A DNA stretch of 64,000 bases, from positions 1,488,001 to 1,552,000 of the forward strand of contig CAWUHX010000030.1 in assembly GCA_963922205.1 (NCBI GenBank), read 5' to 3'. This document shows, piece by piece, positions 1 to 12,100 of this stretch. Under the pieces are notes generated by a model. That model saw only the letters and a program-made list of their open reading frames with translations, did no database searches and was not told the origin of the DNA. The position numbers and the translations under genes were made by a program. Source of the stretch: Romanomermis culicivorax (taxonomy: Eukaryota > Nematoda > Enoplea > Mermithida > Mermithidae). Numbering within the stretch: position 1 is the stretch's first letter; each line of letters opens with the position of its first letter.

Positions 1-1445
1 CACCCCAGCATCATAGAAGCAAAAGCCAAATTATGTGAAACTTCTTGGTGGCCCCACAGAACCACTGACATTGACGATGTGCTGGATGTCAAGACTATCC
101 TAAGTCGGGACCACTAACCAATATACCAGCAGATACACTACCGCTTCCAAGTGCCCCATGGCAGAAGATTGCAATCGATGTTACGGTCCCTTTATAACTG
201 CCCCATATCAAAACCAACTTGGATTGTTGTGGTTGATTATTTATCCAGATTTCCCGAAGTGCCATTGTGCCCCGAGCACACTGTCGAATGAACCATAGAG
301 TTCCTCACTGAACTATTAGCTCGCTATGGCAACCCAGACATACTTGTCTTGGAAAATGGTCCAGAATACCATTCAACACCTTTCACGGAATATCTATCAA
401 AACATGACATCAATCATCAATCTACGCCCATGTATCACCCGCAGGCTGATGGAAAAGTTGAAGTTTTTAATCAACCATTGAAGTTCCATGCCCAAACGTT
501 AGCTACATCAAATATTCCATTCTCAGTTGGCATCATACATGCACGTGGGGGGTTTGGGAGTTTTGACCCCCAGCAGACTTTGATGGACCCCAGCAGATTC
601 TTGCTGACCCCCAGCAGATTTGACTACCCCAGCAATAATCGAGAAGATAAAGAAGGAAAATCAGCAAGAGAGAAGAGAAAGTCGTGATAAAATGGGAATG
701 ATGTTGTACTTTAACACTAAACAAAGCAAACTTGATTCCAAAAAAGTAACATCAAAACTTTAAAAAGTGCAGTCAATGCAAATAATTTCATATATCTGAT
801 TAATAAAAAATATTCTGCTTGAATGTTAGAAGACTTATCTAAAACTTTTCTCCTTATCAAGAACGAAAAAAAATCTACATTCCACCCCCTGTCCTGTCTG
901 ACCCCAGCAGAATTTCTATGCAGTGCAGGTATGGTTGGCATTACTGAACTGTTGGCTCATTACCGCACTGAACGGCCAAATCCAGAAATGCTTTTACTAG
1001 CTATAATAATCTTCAATCGACGCTCCTGCTTATAATTTGAAACACGGAAAATGGTCATCGAGACTGAAAAAAGGATAAAAACGAAAGAAGGTAAGTCTAA
1101 AGACTAGCAAGTCTGCTTCGCCAAAGATACCATAGCCGAACAGAGCAATATTCCTCGTCACCATGCACCCTTGTTCAAAATTGGTGAAGTGTGTCAAACA
1201 CTCCACAACAATGATTAGAAAGGGGGAAACGCCGTATTCCAATATCATCAAAGTCATTGAAGTGCTCGGCGATTACGTTTTCAAGTTGTCCGATTGAAAT
1301 GTATGGAACGCCCGTCCCATGCAAAAAAATTACCTGCCAAAAACCATCAACATCTCTGCTAGCGACGAAACAAATGTCAAACAACCAAAATTGTGCCAAT
1401 TAACCCCCACGACCCGTAGACACCCCTTCCACCAATTTTAACCCG
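1..1445 (+). pseudogene. Ty3/gypsy retrotransposon integrase remnant
   Basis: The three frames carry the conserved order of a Ty3/gypsy integrase. A zinc-finger-like segment comes first (SWWPHRTTDIDD, about 43-80), then the core with VVVDYLSRFPEV near 225-260, ENGPEYHS near 350 (the second catalytic Asp position reads Glu), and YHPQADGKVEVFNQ near 430-470. After the inserted repeat (534-933) come HYRTERPNP near 960 and a C-terminal IKVIEVLGDYVFKLSD near 1245-1295. In-frame stops (near 115 and 290, and several after 1030), frameshifts and the insertion show it is dead. The upstream part of the element lies outside the window; no LTR could be placed on the right. It integrated retrotransposon DNA when alive. 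Confidence 0.85.
534..933. mobile_element. Rep-E copy 1 inserted in the gypsy integrase
   Basis: Begins CATACATGCACGTGG and ends TGCAGGTATG, and is flanked by the perfect 8 bp duplication GTTGGCAT (526-533 and 934-941). The first 80 bp repeat a CCCCAGCAGATT motif several times. The body matches the copies at 34566-35886 and 58800-59120 and the partial copy at 63785-64000 (reverse). No coding capacity; a non-autonomous DNA transposon whose 8 bp duplication fits hAT, P or Merlin-type transposases. Confidence 0.85.
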
Positions 1446-1895
1446 GTTGATGCCAAATCAGAAACAGGCTAGTGATTGCCGTGTAGGCAGTGAAAAAGTA
1501 AAAATTAGTATATTTATTCAATTGTTCTACAGTAGGAGCCAAACACGTCAAGTGCATCGCAATTTTTTCAAGTGCATCATATTTTTTAAAGATAATCTTG
1601 GAAAAAATCAAGATGGCATCTTGAAAAAAAATCTAGATGGGCGGATTTTCTCAAACTAGCCAACCAAAGCGTTGCTCCTCCTCTTACGTTTATATATACA
1701 GGAACCCTTCAAAGTGGATTTCTAAGGTCATGGCTTGCTAGCATAGGGTGCCCTTGGATTTTACGGGGGGGATGGCAGAGGAAGGAGTTATTTTGCATGG
1801 GTAATCCAATGAACGTATCAGTTTTTCATAAAAATTCTATTTTTAGATTTTTCAGGAAAACGTAATGCTTGTTTTTCGACGCATTTTGGGTGAAT

Positions 1896-2085
1896 TTTCA
1901 AGATGGGATCTTGATTTTTTTCAGGATGGGATCTTTATTTTTTTGAAGACGGGATCTTGATTTTTTCAAAATGTCATTTTGATTATTTTCAAGATGGAAT
2001 CTTGATTTTTTCATGATGGGTTCTTGATTTTTTCAAGATGGGTTCTTGATTTTTTCAAGATGGGATCTTGATTTTTCTCGAGATG
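1896..2085. repeat. Minisatellite of about 24 bp palindromic units
   Basis: About eight units of the form TTTTTTCAAGATGGGATCTTGA stand head to tail, each containing the small palindrome AAGAT-GGG-ATCTT with point changes. Single related units occur at about 1600-1640 and 2115-2140. The flanks (1540-1590 and 2170-2220) contain AATTTTTTCAAGTG-type words. This is non-coding and lies between the gypsy remnant and the last visible SLC46 exon; the rest of 1446-2560 holds nothing else I recognise. Confidence 0.7.
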
Positions 2086-2584
2086 CATCATGAAATTTTT
2101 GCGAAGCATTTCGAAATTTCTACGATGCATCTTGAAAAAATGTTGTGCATCATATTAGAAGGTAATGATTTATTTCACGTGGTAGCAAATTTTTTCAAGT
2201 GGTAACGATGTTTTTTAAGTGGACTTTCTCGTATTCCCTAAGTCTGTTTTTCATAAACGACTTGTACAGAATAAAACCGGTAAACAAACACTATTACACG
2301 TTTTCATAATTTTCACCACGTAGGCTGAAAATTTGTGAGCTAATTGGATTGACCCTAGAAAAGTTTTGTGTGAAAAACATTGAACAGTAAAATGTTCGTG
2401 CAAAGGATTTTGAAGACCACTTACTTCTGAGATTTTTCAATTGACGAACATTTTATGAAAACCAGATTAAAATTCCTCAGCAAGAGAACATGTCTTCCAG
2501 TTCTCGTCGCAGTTTAGAATCATGGTTATGGTTCGCAATTTGACACGTGGTAAGCGTAACTTTCATATTTTCCACTTCACTCAC

Positions 2585-3138
2585 TCAGCATTTGAACGAC
2601 ATTCATCGAAGCCATCCATAGACTATAACCACTGGGCGTCCATGAAAGAGGCTCGTGGTAGACATACAGGGCCGTTACAGTGTCCATACCAGAGTCCGCG
2701 CACGAATAAATAAGACCGACAATGCACCAAGTAAATAAATGGCACCGGCTGTGACTGGTCCGCTTTTTGGTCAAAGTTTGCCAGGCTAAATAATAAACTT
2801 CTTTCAATTTTTTGAGCCACAACAGAGTTGAAAATTTTTTCAGCGCTTTTGGCTTCGGTTTTTTAACGTTTTCGGGTGGCGTCGGCGGTGTTTCAGGCCA
2901 AATGCTAGGTTTCCAGAGGCAAGTCGGTGACATGTCAATAGCCCTTCTTCGTGCTAGAGATTCGTTTTCCGTGTTTTCTGAGTCATTTTCGGCGACGATG
3001 GATAACTTCGGGGGCGTTTTGGGACTGTTTATTGTATAGACTACTGTATTGTGGGCCGGTTGAGATGAGGCGACTTCCTTCTTTTGAGGAATGATTTCTT
3101 GTACGTTGGTTTGTAATTTCTTCTTGGGTTCTACAGAT
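2585..3138 (-). CDS. SLC46-like gene exon 3 (TM6-TM7 loop and TM7)
   Basis: 554 bp after the acceptor TTTTATTCAG; the donor is GTGAGT after CTGA. The first roughly 125 residues are hydrophilic, with PPTPPENVKKPKPKALKKF and many Ser, Glu and Asn, longer than the loop usual in this family. The exon then encodes a hydrophobic segment HLFTWCIVGLIYSCADSGMD and the YHEPLSW-x-P-x-GY motif typical after TM7 in SLC46. It ends in phase 1, so at least one more exon is needed. Confidence 0.85.
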
Positions 3139-6100
3139 CTGAATAAAATATTTTTGCACAACAAGTACGGTCACACATATTGTATGTTATTAAAAAAATA
3201 CTCGTATATCGGGTTGAGTGCTAAATGTTAAATTCTTCAAGTATCAAGTTTCATCTTACATTAATTTTTTAGTTCACATGATACATAGACAAAACTTGTG
3301 TAATGCTTTTTCTGAACGTCATGTTTAGAATATGTTGAAAAATTCCGCTTTATTCGAAATTTTGGGACAAAAAAGTACAGTATAGGTCAAAAACGACTTA
3401 TGCTTTGCAGATTACTGTAAGCTGCTTTGGTAGCCAATTCATAAGCTGTAAAATCCGCTGACACGAGACTTGGAAGGATTTTCTAGACACTCAAAACTAT
3501 ACAAAATTTGCTCCACTTAATCACATTGACATGAGGTTATGAAATGGATCATTCGTTACATTCCCTAGACGTAGTATCAAAGCTCTTGTTCTGGTAATAA
3601 CTCAAGTTGGATCGCTTGTTTGTCACCTTCTTACCCCTGAATAACTTCACTGTCAAGCTTTTCCATTAGAAGCCTTACAGATCTTTAATCAACATGCAGT
3701 ATATTTAGAATCCGAAAGCAATTTTTTAATGAAAAAGTCAAATTAGTCTGAAAATCAGGACACAGACAGAATGGTGTCTTTTCTAGAGATATGATTGGAC
3801 TCAAGCCAGAATTCGGACGTAATTTTCAAAGTTGCGTTCTGTATGGTAGTCGGGTTACCAATTAAATATCACCTACACATTATTCAGTAACTTCATATAA
3901 AAAAATTATATTCAATTTTTAGAACGTTGATCGGTGTCAACTTGTCATTGATAATATATGATCTGAACCAGACTTATGCAATCTGGAACGAGAGTCTTTT
4001 AAATTGTAATACTGTTTTCAATCTCTTCTGTTCCTATACTCATGTTTACTTGTTTTCGAGACTCTACCCGGATTTGATTTTGAACATTTTGAAACATCAT
4101 TTGAGGGTGAAGTTTAACCTAATCGCTCAGTCTGTACGGAGACTGAGAATGAAGCCGAAAAAAACTAGCTTGATAATTCTTTCTAGATTCAGGCACACCA
4201 TGCTCTTGAAGTTATGACATCTGGATGCTATTCTGTAAATATAGTCCTTTGCATTTAAGTTACGAGTATAAGTCTCACAAGCTCCTAAAATCTACAGATT
4301 CACTGGTGTCGCATAATCCCGGCGCATAAAACCTTACGAAACACTTGTGAACCCGTACGAGCAAAAGAAATCCCTGTAAGCAAACGCAACTTTCGAAAGG
4401 TTCCTGAAAACCATTTATGAAAACATTCAGACACACGCGAAAAATCTGTTGTATGAAGGATTAGTGAATTTAAAATTGATTCCCAACTGTTATAGATCTT
4501 TCATAAGCGTTCTGTAAGATCCACGAGTAAATACATGTCTCGCATAAAAGCTTTTTGTTTACCGATAGTGTCACGAAGAAAAACCAACTTTTCCAAGAAC
4601 TTGTGAGTACTTGGGCAATGAATTTAATTTTGGCGCTAAAATTTGTTCTCTTTGACAAGTGTTTCACAAGTATTACGCAGAAGATTATATCTTTATATGA
4701 AGCTTGATAAGATTTATAGCTCGACAAGTGTTTAAAAACCCTTTAATTCAACAAATTTTCAAATGACTCACGTCAGGAAAGTTTCACCAATATGTTCTCA
4801 AAAAATTATTGTTCCACGTAGTGCCGGAAACTTGACAATTCAATTTGATGCTCATGAACAAACACTTGTTGGTTAAACGTCATTCCTTCGTCAGATTTTC
4901 TTATACCGTGAATTTACCTATGGAAAATTTTGTGCAACAAACAGGGCCCTGCTGACCTCTTGTTAATATATCAGTCATTGTTATGTTGACTACTGCATTC
5001 ACGAGTCTCGACTTACTTTGCAGGCGATATAATCGAAATGTTCTTCTTCGAAATATCAGGTTCCAAGTATAAAAACAACGTCGCGAAAAAACATACTGTC
5101 GTCACAATTTCGCCCAACAATTGAAGGTAAATCAAGCTCATGAATTTCATGAGGAACGGACTTAACATTCCCGAAACGAAAATGGCGCCCGATAAGCAGG
5201 CGGTCAAAATTGCGTAACGTTTCGACAATTTAGATTTATTTTCTGTTTGATTGGCAGCCTGGGCGTATTGAGCTGCGACGAAAACAGTTTTGCCGCCCAA
5301 CAAAGCGGTGACGCCGGCTTCGATAATCAAGGAGTAGACGGGCACTTGGTTCCACGAAGCAAACAGCATATAAAAAAATGTATGACATATCAGGGAACAT
5401 AGAGCCACCAATGTGGGCACTTTTTGCCCGTACCTGAAAAAGAAAATTTGTTTTGGTCGAAAACTACAAATTTTAAGACATACTTTCAGTGAGACTCGAA
5501 ACTGTGTTACATTGACAAATGATAAGATGGAAATTAAGGCATGAAAACCAGTATTTTGATTAATTTTAAGACACACTGTTTGAAAAATTCGACCTCGTCT
5601 ATAAGTCAAAAAATTTATTCTGCCTAAAAACCATATTTTGGATAGTTTCTACATTCTTCGCAAAAACAAAAATTCGCATAGTTACAATAACACAGAAGTT
5701 TAAAATTTTTCAATAGTTTAGCATTTTTTAGTCTGTGGACAGGATTAATTATATTTCAGGCCTAATATTTATCATATTCAGGAGACTATTAGTATTAACA
5801 TTCCATAATCAAACATCGTAAAGACATTGTGAAGTATAAAAAACGAGACGGAAGAATATGCATAAAGAGGTTCTCATTGGGCACATTCCTATAGGATGCC
5901 GCAATATCATAGTTTCCGTCAGGTCTTTGGGCAGCTATTAGGTTTGGACATACTATAACTTCATACAAAAATAGTGATACTCACCATTAAATCTGCTAAC
6001 TATGAGATGCTGGAAATACTGATGCATCCCAACAACACAAATATCAAGAAAACATGTGGTCCGAAGTATCCAAAAAAATGCATTGGTCTAGCCGCAATTA

Positions 6101-9100
6101 TTTTTGAACGGGGTGCCTCAAATGACTTGGAAAGATTTGAAAATTTTCATCAAAATCACTAAAATCCAATGATACTGACTTTTATTTATGAAAAAACGAC
6201 AAGCGTTATTTTGATGCCCTTTTCTGCTTCGAAAGCACCCGATTCCACTATTCTTTCCTAAATTTTCTTTTACATAACCTAACTTGATGACACACTAAAC
6301 TTCCAGCTCAAACTTTGCTTAGTTTTTGTAACTGAACAAAGAATTTCTTAGCTTTTCGTCGGATAGCATCAGTGCTAAACATCCCTTCCTTCGATTACTG
6401 TGGTCAAATCTCGTTCTTTGTTATATTTTAACTGCTCATTGAATGAAAATTTACTGACACTTGATAACAAATTATGGTAGACGAAAATCCTGGAGCTTCC
6501 CTAATCGACGTTTTTAGAATCGTTTTGTGTCATTTAACACTTCAAAATTGTGTAAAAGTGTAAAATACACAATACGATAAACTTATTTATACTATACGGA
6601 GCAGTAACATCTGCGTAAATTGAAGTTTTGACCATATATTAATATTGCCATGTTACTCAGCCTATGAAGCTGCCCAGGTCGGACTTCTCAGAAAGTGCGT
6701 CTTAAGGCCCCGCTATACTTCGACGGTCGGCGCCGGATGAAATATTTTTAAACCGGCGCCGGCCGCCACCGACCGGCGAAGGACCGGCGCCTTTTGCAAA
6801 TTTTCGCTGCTTTACTTCATCCGGTGCCGCCTGGGTAGTAGTTTGAAACTGAATAATGAATGAATAATGAAATTTGTCTATTTTCTTCGATTTTTATGAC
6901 TATGATTATTATTATTAATCAGATAAATATGGATTCAGATTCGGAACTTATGTTATTTCACCTCTTCAGCTGAAATTTACATAGGATTAAATTTAAACTA
7001 TTATCTGATGGAACATTTGTAAAATCACTCCCAACCATTCAGGCAAAGCACTAAACCAGACGTGGACGAGGAGAGGTGATACAACCCCCCAAAAGTGAGA
7101 TACCTACGCAAACCTACGGCAAAATGATAAAACACCAAGATGCAATTTTGGCATCATAATTCCTATGTTATAAGATAAGCGAGGGCTAGCGCCGGTTCAG
7201 AGGATTCGGTTGAATCGAAATTGACTACCGGCACCGCCGGCGCCGGCATTCATCGAAAAGACGAAGTATAGCAGGACCATTACTCCCAGTATTGTGGCGG
7301 CAAGTCAAAATTTGCATAGCTACAATACTCTAAAGTTTCAAATTTTTACATTTTGTGACATTCACGGCCTGTATGCGGGTTTCGAAGCGTCAGGAAGGCA
7401 TAACTCTAAACATTCATTGTACGCAGAAGGGCATGTGGCGTCAAATAACTTTTTCTGCTTTTACTCACCACGTTTTTGACACTGAGATGTTAAACATTAG
7501 AAAAAATCTTCTTACCAGATTATCGAGCATTATGTCATTTCCTAGGCTTTGATATTTTGAACTTTCAAGCGAAGAATGCCGCACTGTTAAGGCCCTGTCA
7601 TACTTCGCCGCGCGGTACCAGTTGTCCTATTCATACTAACGGGCGGCGCCGCGCTGTGGCTTGTCATACGTCGCCGCGCGGTACCGCGCGGCGCCCTACG
7701 GCGCCGCTTTTTTACTTTTGGATTTTGCTCTTCCCAAAAAATGTGTATTGGTTTAGTTGAAACCTGACGGGGCGCCGCGCGGCGCCGCAAAAATTACAAA
7801 AACCTATTCATACTTCGAAGGCGGTACCGCGCGGCGCCGGCCGGTATCGCGCGGCACCGGCCGGCATCGCGCGGCGCCGCGCGGTGAAGTATGACAGGGC
7901 CTTTACTTATTCAGCATGCATAACTACACGATAACCTTGTCCAGTTTCATCAAACAGACTTCAGCTGCAGATGAGCTACAGTTTATGCTGCAGCTCCTCT
8001 CTGTATGTTATACGATTGCTATTGAGGTGCAACTCAGCTGCAGTTGAACACCTAAAAATTTTCAAATTTCGAATACTCGGATATTAATTTCTAGTGCAAT
8101 CCAGCATCTTGAATTTTCAACTTTCAATTACTGACTTTAGAAATAAATATTCAGAGAAATTTCTGATAGTTTGCAGCGTAAGTCTCGAAACTCGTGGCAG
8201 ATTAGAAAGACGGTTTTTCCTATTTTCTCGTGCCCTTCAAATAGTAGAATAAACAAATTTCCTGAAACTTAGGACACCTATCTGCGACGACCATTCCATT
8301 GAGCGTGCCCCATAGCCCATAACTCTGTTCCGTTTCACAGAGCCTAAAGTCCTACTGAGCAAACAGTAGAAATCACGCTTAGTTATTTCGCCTACTTTAA
8401 ACAGTAATATTGAAAAGCATATTCAAAATAATATTATCGTCTACTAGCAGAGACCTTGCATCTGAGTTTTTTCTGGTCCGTACTTATTTAGCCGGAAAAG
8501 ACTTCGGACTGGTGATTTCAAACACTCGTAGTAAAGTTGATTTATCCATCACTTTTTGATTCCAAAGATTTCTCGTACGTTCAATTTGATTTCGCGTGAG
8601 AACAATCATGAAAAGCTTGATTTTGAGTGCGTTCAATCTTGATTTTTGCCAGTTCAAATTTTATATGGCAGTGCAGACCTATCACTCATCAGCAATTTAG
8701 CGAGTTTTTCTAAAATCAAGTTCATCCTAACATTTTCTTCTAAATTAACTTCACCTTGACAAATAGTTTATGAAATCTTGATTTCGCACGCATAACTTCG
8801 ACATGTTTTTTCTCTCGATATTTTCGATTATGCGATGTTAAAACTTTATGTAAGATGTGCATTTTTTGACTTTTAATTAAAAGCGATGTGCACATCTTTC
8901 AAATACCACAATAATATTTAAATTTTTTCAAGTTACGACAAAAAGTCAAGTGGCTATTATGCCGTACGACGAAAAATTTTTTGACGTGCTTTTTACATTG
9001 CTACAGTGAGATAGCCTCTCAAACATTATCCAGTCTGTCATCAACATTTTATTTGAGCCCAGTAAATAAATATTATGTTTCATGTGACATGCGATAATGA

Positions 9101-12100
9101 GCATGACACAAAAAATCAACTGTAGAAGCGACAGTCAATTATTTTGAAAATGCGCGACATGAACAACGCACATGAGCAGCCTTGTTTAGAGTACTAAGAA
9201 TTTTTTGAATCACCAAAGAAGCTCAATATTTGAAGTTTTGCTTTGCGGGATAGTCATGACTACAATGAGATTTACACTCTGAGTTCTACTTGTACTGATA
9301 TCGGCCGCAAGTATAATTCATGAAATCAGTATATTTATCGAAACGTGAAAGTGAAAGCGAAACGTGGTAGCGTTTCATGTAGATTACCTTTTGGTCGGTT
9401 TTAGAAAACTATGGAATTTTCGCTGAAAAAATGTCAAATGATTCAATTTGAAATAAAGAACGTTGAGCAATCCACGCAAGCTTTATGGATTTATGAATCA
9501 TTTGGGACAGTATGAAAACAATAGAAAGAAAATGACGACGGTACATTTTCACAGTGAATGTTCTCAAGAATGTCAAATGTAGGATGGTTTAGCAAAGGCA
9601 GTGCTTTACTGTCAATAAAGTCGGTCAAGCAAATACTGCGCCCATCCACGTTCACTGATAGTTGAATCAATGTTTTAAGACAAGCGCTTTCTGGAATCCT
9701 AAACTTCCGTAACCTTTTTGAAATGGTGCAGATGCAGTGGAAGTTCCGTTTGGAAATAGGACGTCTATCAACACTTGAAAAAATTTTCTATTGATGAAAA
9801 GTTTTTGGTAATGACTTTCTAATGGTCTCAACACTAGAGTAAATAATTTTTAGGTCCATAATATCTTTTCCCTGCAATACTTGTGAATTATGAAAGCGAG
9901 AATCACAGCACATAGCTGTTATTTTTTTCTCTAAACCACAAGCCACAAGACACACAAACACAAACCACAAAACATAGAAGCTTTTGACAAAATTTTGAAA
10001 AATAACCCGTTGAAACGTTTCGAGTAGAAAACTAGGCAGTTTAAACCGTAATTGAACAAGACACACTATAATCTATAAAATTCTTCCAAATAGAAAAGTG
10101 ACACAAATCAGTAATGTCGTCCAAATCGTTTACATAAAGCTCTTACCGTAAAATTTTTTGCTCGAAGAATGATGAGACGTGAAGTCAGTATGCTCAGAAA
10201 TTTCCAGTCCTATATGATATATTTTTTTATCAGAAAATCGTGAAAAAATGCAATACTACTTGTATCTAACTTTTATTATTTAGAAGCATTTCAAGAAAAA
10301 CAGATTACACTTGTCTATGTCATTTTGTAATTTGGGCATTCAGAAAATAGACTGTAATAAGCCTTTTGTGTGCAATCTAGCACCTGTCGTTTCAAAAACT
10401 ACTGGGCCGGTTGCAATAAATTGAATGATCCCAAGCTCGAGATAATTGCGAACTTTTTAGCACACAAAACATAAAAAAGTTCGCAATTATCTCGAGCTTG
10501 CGATTATCTTGTTTATTGCGTCCTGCCCCTGTAAGTAAGTAGTTTTTGTTCTTGACGTGTTCTTGACGCTTCACCATACAAAATACGCTTAATTAAGTAA
10601 ACAGCCCATACATTGCATCGTCAAAGTAGTTTTTTTGGTTAGCCGCATCACCAACCACGTCGAAATCAACAGACGTGATGAAAAATCTAAGGCAGCAACC
10701 TGCGATCTGTGATTGACAAGGTTGTATTCTGAAGTGCATGTGAAAAACATAATTACGTGATTTTCAAATTGAAGTTGACGAAAAAAAGCCATTTTCAAAT
10801 TAACTTGAAGCAACCCTGAACATCAGGAGCCGGTTTCTCGAAGCTCCCGAACTTAATTTGTCAGCGAAATTGGCAGTTCGTTGACGAAATTTCCGTACTC
10901 CGTTGATGAAATTTTTTTTGGGTTTCCGGATGAAAATTTCGTTGACGAGATTTCGCCGACGAAATGTTCAGTTTCTTGACGAAATTTTCCAATTTCTTCC
11001 TCCAAATCTGGCTTTGAGTTCCTCAAAGCTCCCTAAATATTTTCCTGCCAAAATTTCTAGCTCATTGACAGAAAACTAGGTAGCTTTGAACCTCCCTAAC
11101 CAGTCATAACAGCTGTTTTTTAATGTACAAAGAATAGGACGAAAATCAATAGTCCTCTTTAATTATTCAAATGTATTGATTGATCAATTCTGTAATTTTT
11201 TTGTGTTCTATGTTCCAATGTTTTAGAGGATTGTGTCGCAACTATGGGCCGATGTCACTAGGGCGGCCGTCGCACTTTGGCGCCCATCTCACTCTGGCGC
11301 CCGTCTCACTTTAGTGCCCGTCATGCAAATTTTAGGAGCAGTTTTAAGTTTTATATTTTGCTTTATGCAATAAAATATCTGCTATACTTTCCTGTACGAA
11401 AATTATGCACTTTGGTGGAATCTTTTAGTAAACTGCTATATCTCGTGCTAATTATCTATAGTCTGTTTTTCTTGAAATGCTTGTAACCGAAAAAAGATGA
11501 AATGAAGTATACATTGTTTTTTTAATTACCGCGCGTGAGCATACTATACTGTATTATGGGAAGAAACCCGGTAATCGAAGTTATTGACGGAATTGAAGGC
11601 TATTTGTTAGGAAAAAAGTTGGATATTAGAAAAAAAATTTCGTACACGGTTCTCATTTTATGAAAAAAGTTCGTGAATTAAGATCGTGATACAATTGGTG
11701 TGCTTCGGAAAGTTGAAATCTCAAAATCCAGCGCGTATCGCACCGCAGCGCTGGTCATTTGCTTAGCCTTTTCTGCGCCGAGCGAATATTTTTTTTAGCC
11801 GCGCGAAATTTTTTTTGGACATTTCTCGCGTCGGACGGAAATGATTTTTGAGTTATCGAGTTAAGTTGAGAGCTTAGTCACAGTTTATAGCCGCCGGTTA
11901 ATCGATTCCTGACATACAGTCAACAACGATATTATCTCGGCACGAAATTCTGTATGCGTACTTACTTTCAACATTTTTGCATTACAAGCATTTGAAAAAA
12001 ACAGACGATATATACTAACTTAAATCATAAAATCAACAGTACGTAATGTGACAACATTATGAAAATCCTGCATTAGAGAAATGACGTGGACACTAAAAAA

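Noticed and set aside
1740..1790. Polypurine tract GGGGGGATGGCAGAGGAAGGAG as a gypsy 3' LTR border
   Set aside because: No LTR start (TG...) or matching second LTR could be placed, so the assignment would be a guess.
2812..3039. Plus-strand frame opposite SLC46 exon 3
   Set aside because: The minus strand has matching splice sites, correct phase and a family-specific TM7 motif.
5974..6162. Possible additional SLC46 exon on the minus strand (GYFGPHVFLIFVLLGCIS)
   Set aside because: Exon 1 (14466-14809) joins exon 2 in phase and already supplies TM1-TM2; no matching splice sites in the right phase here.
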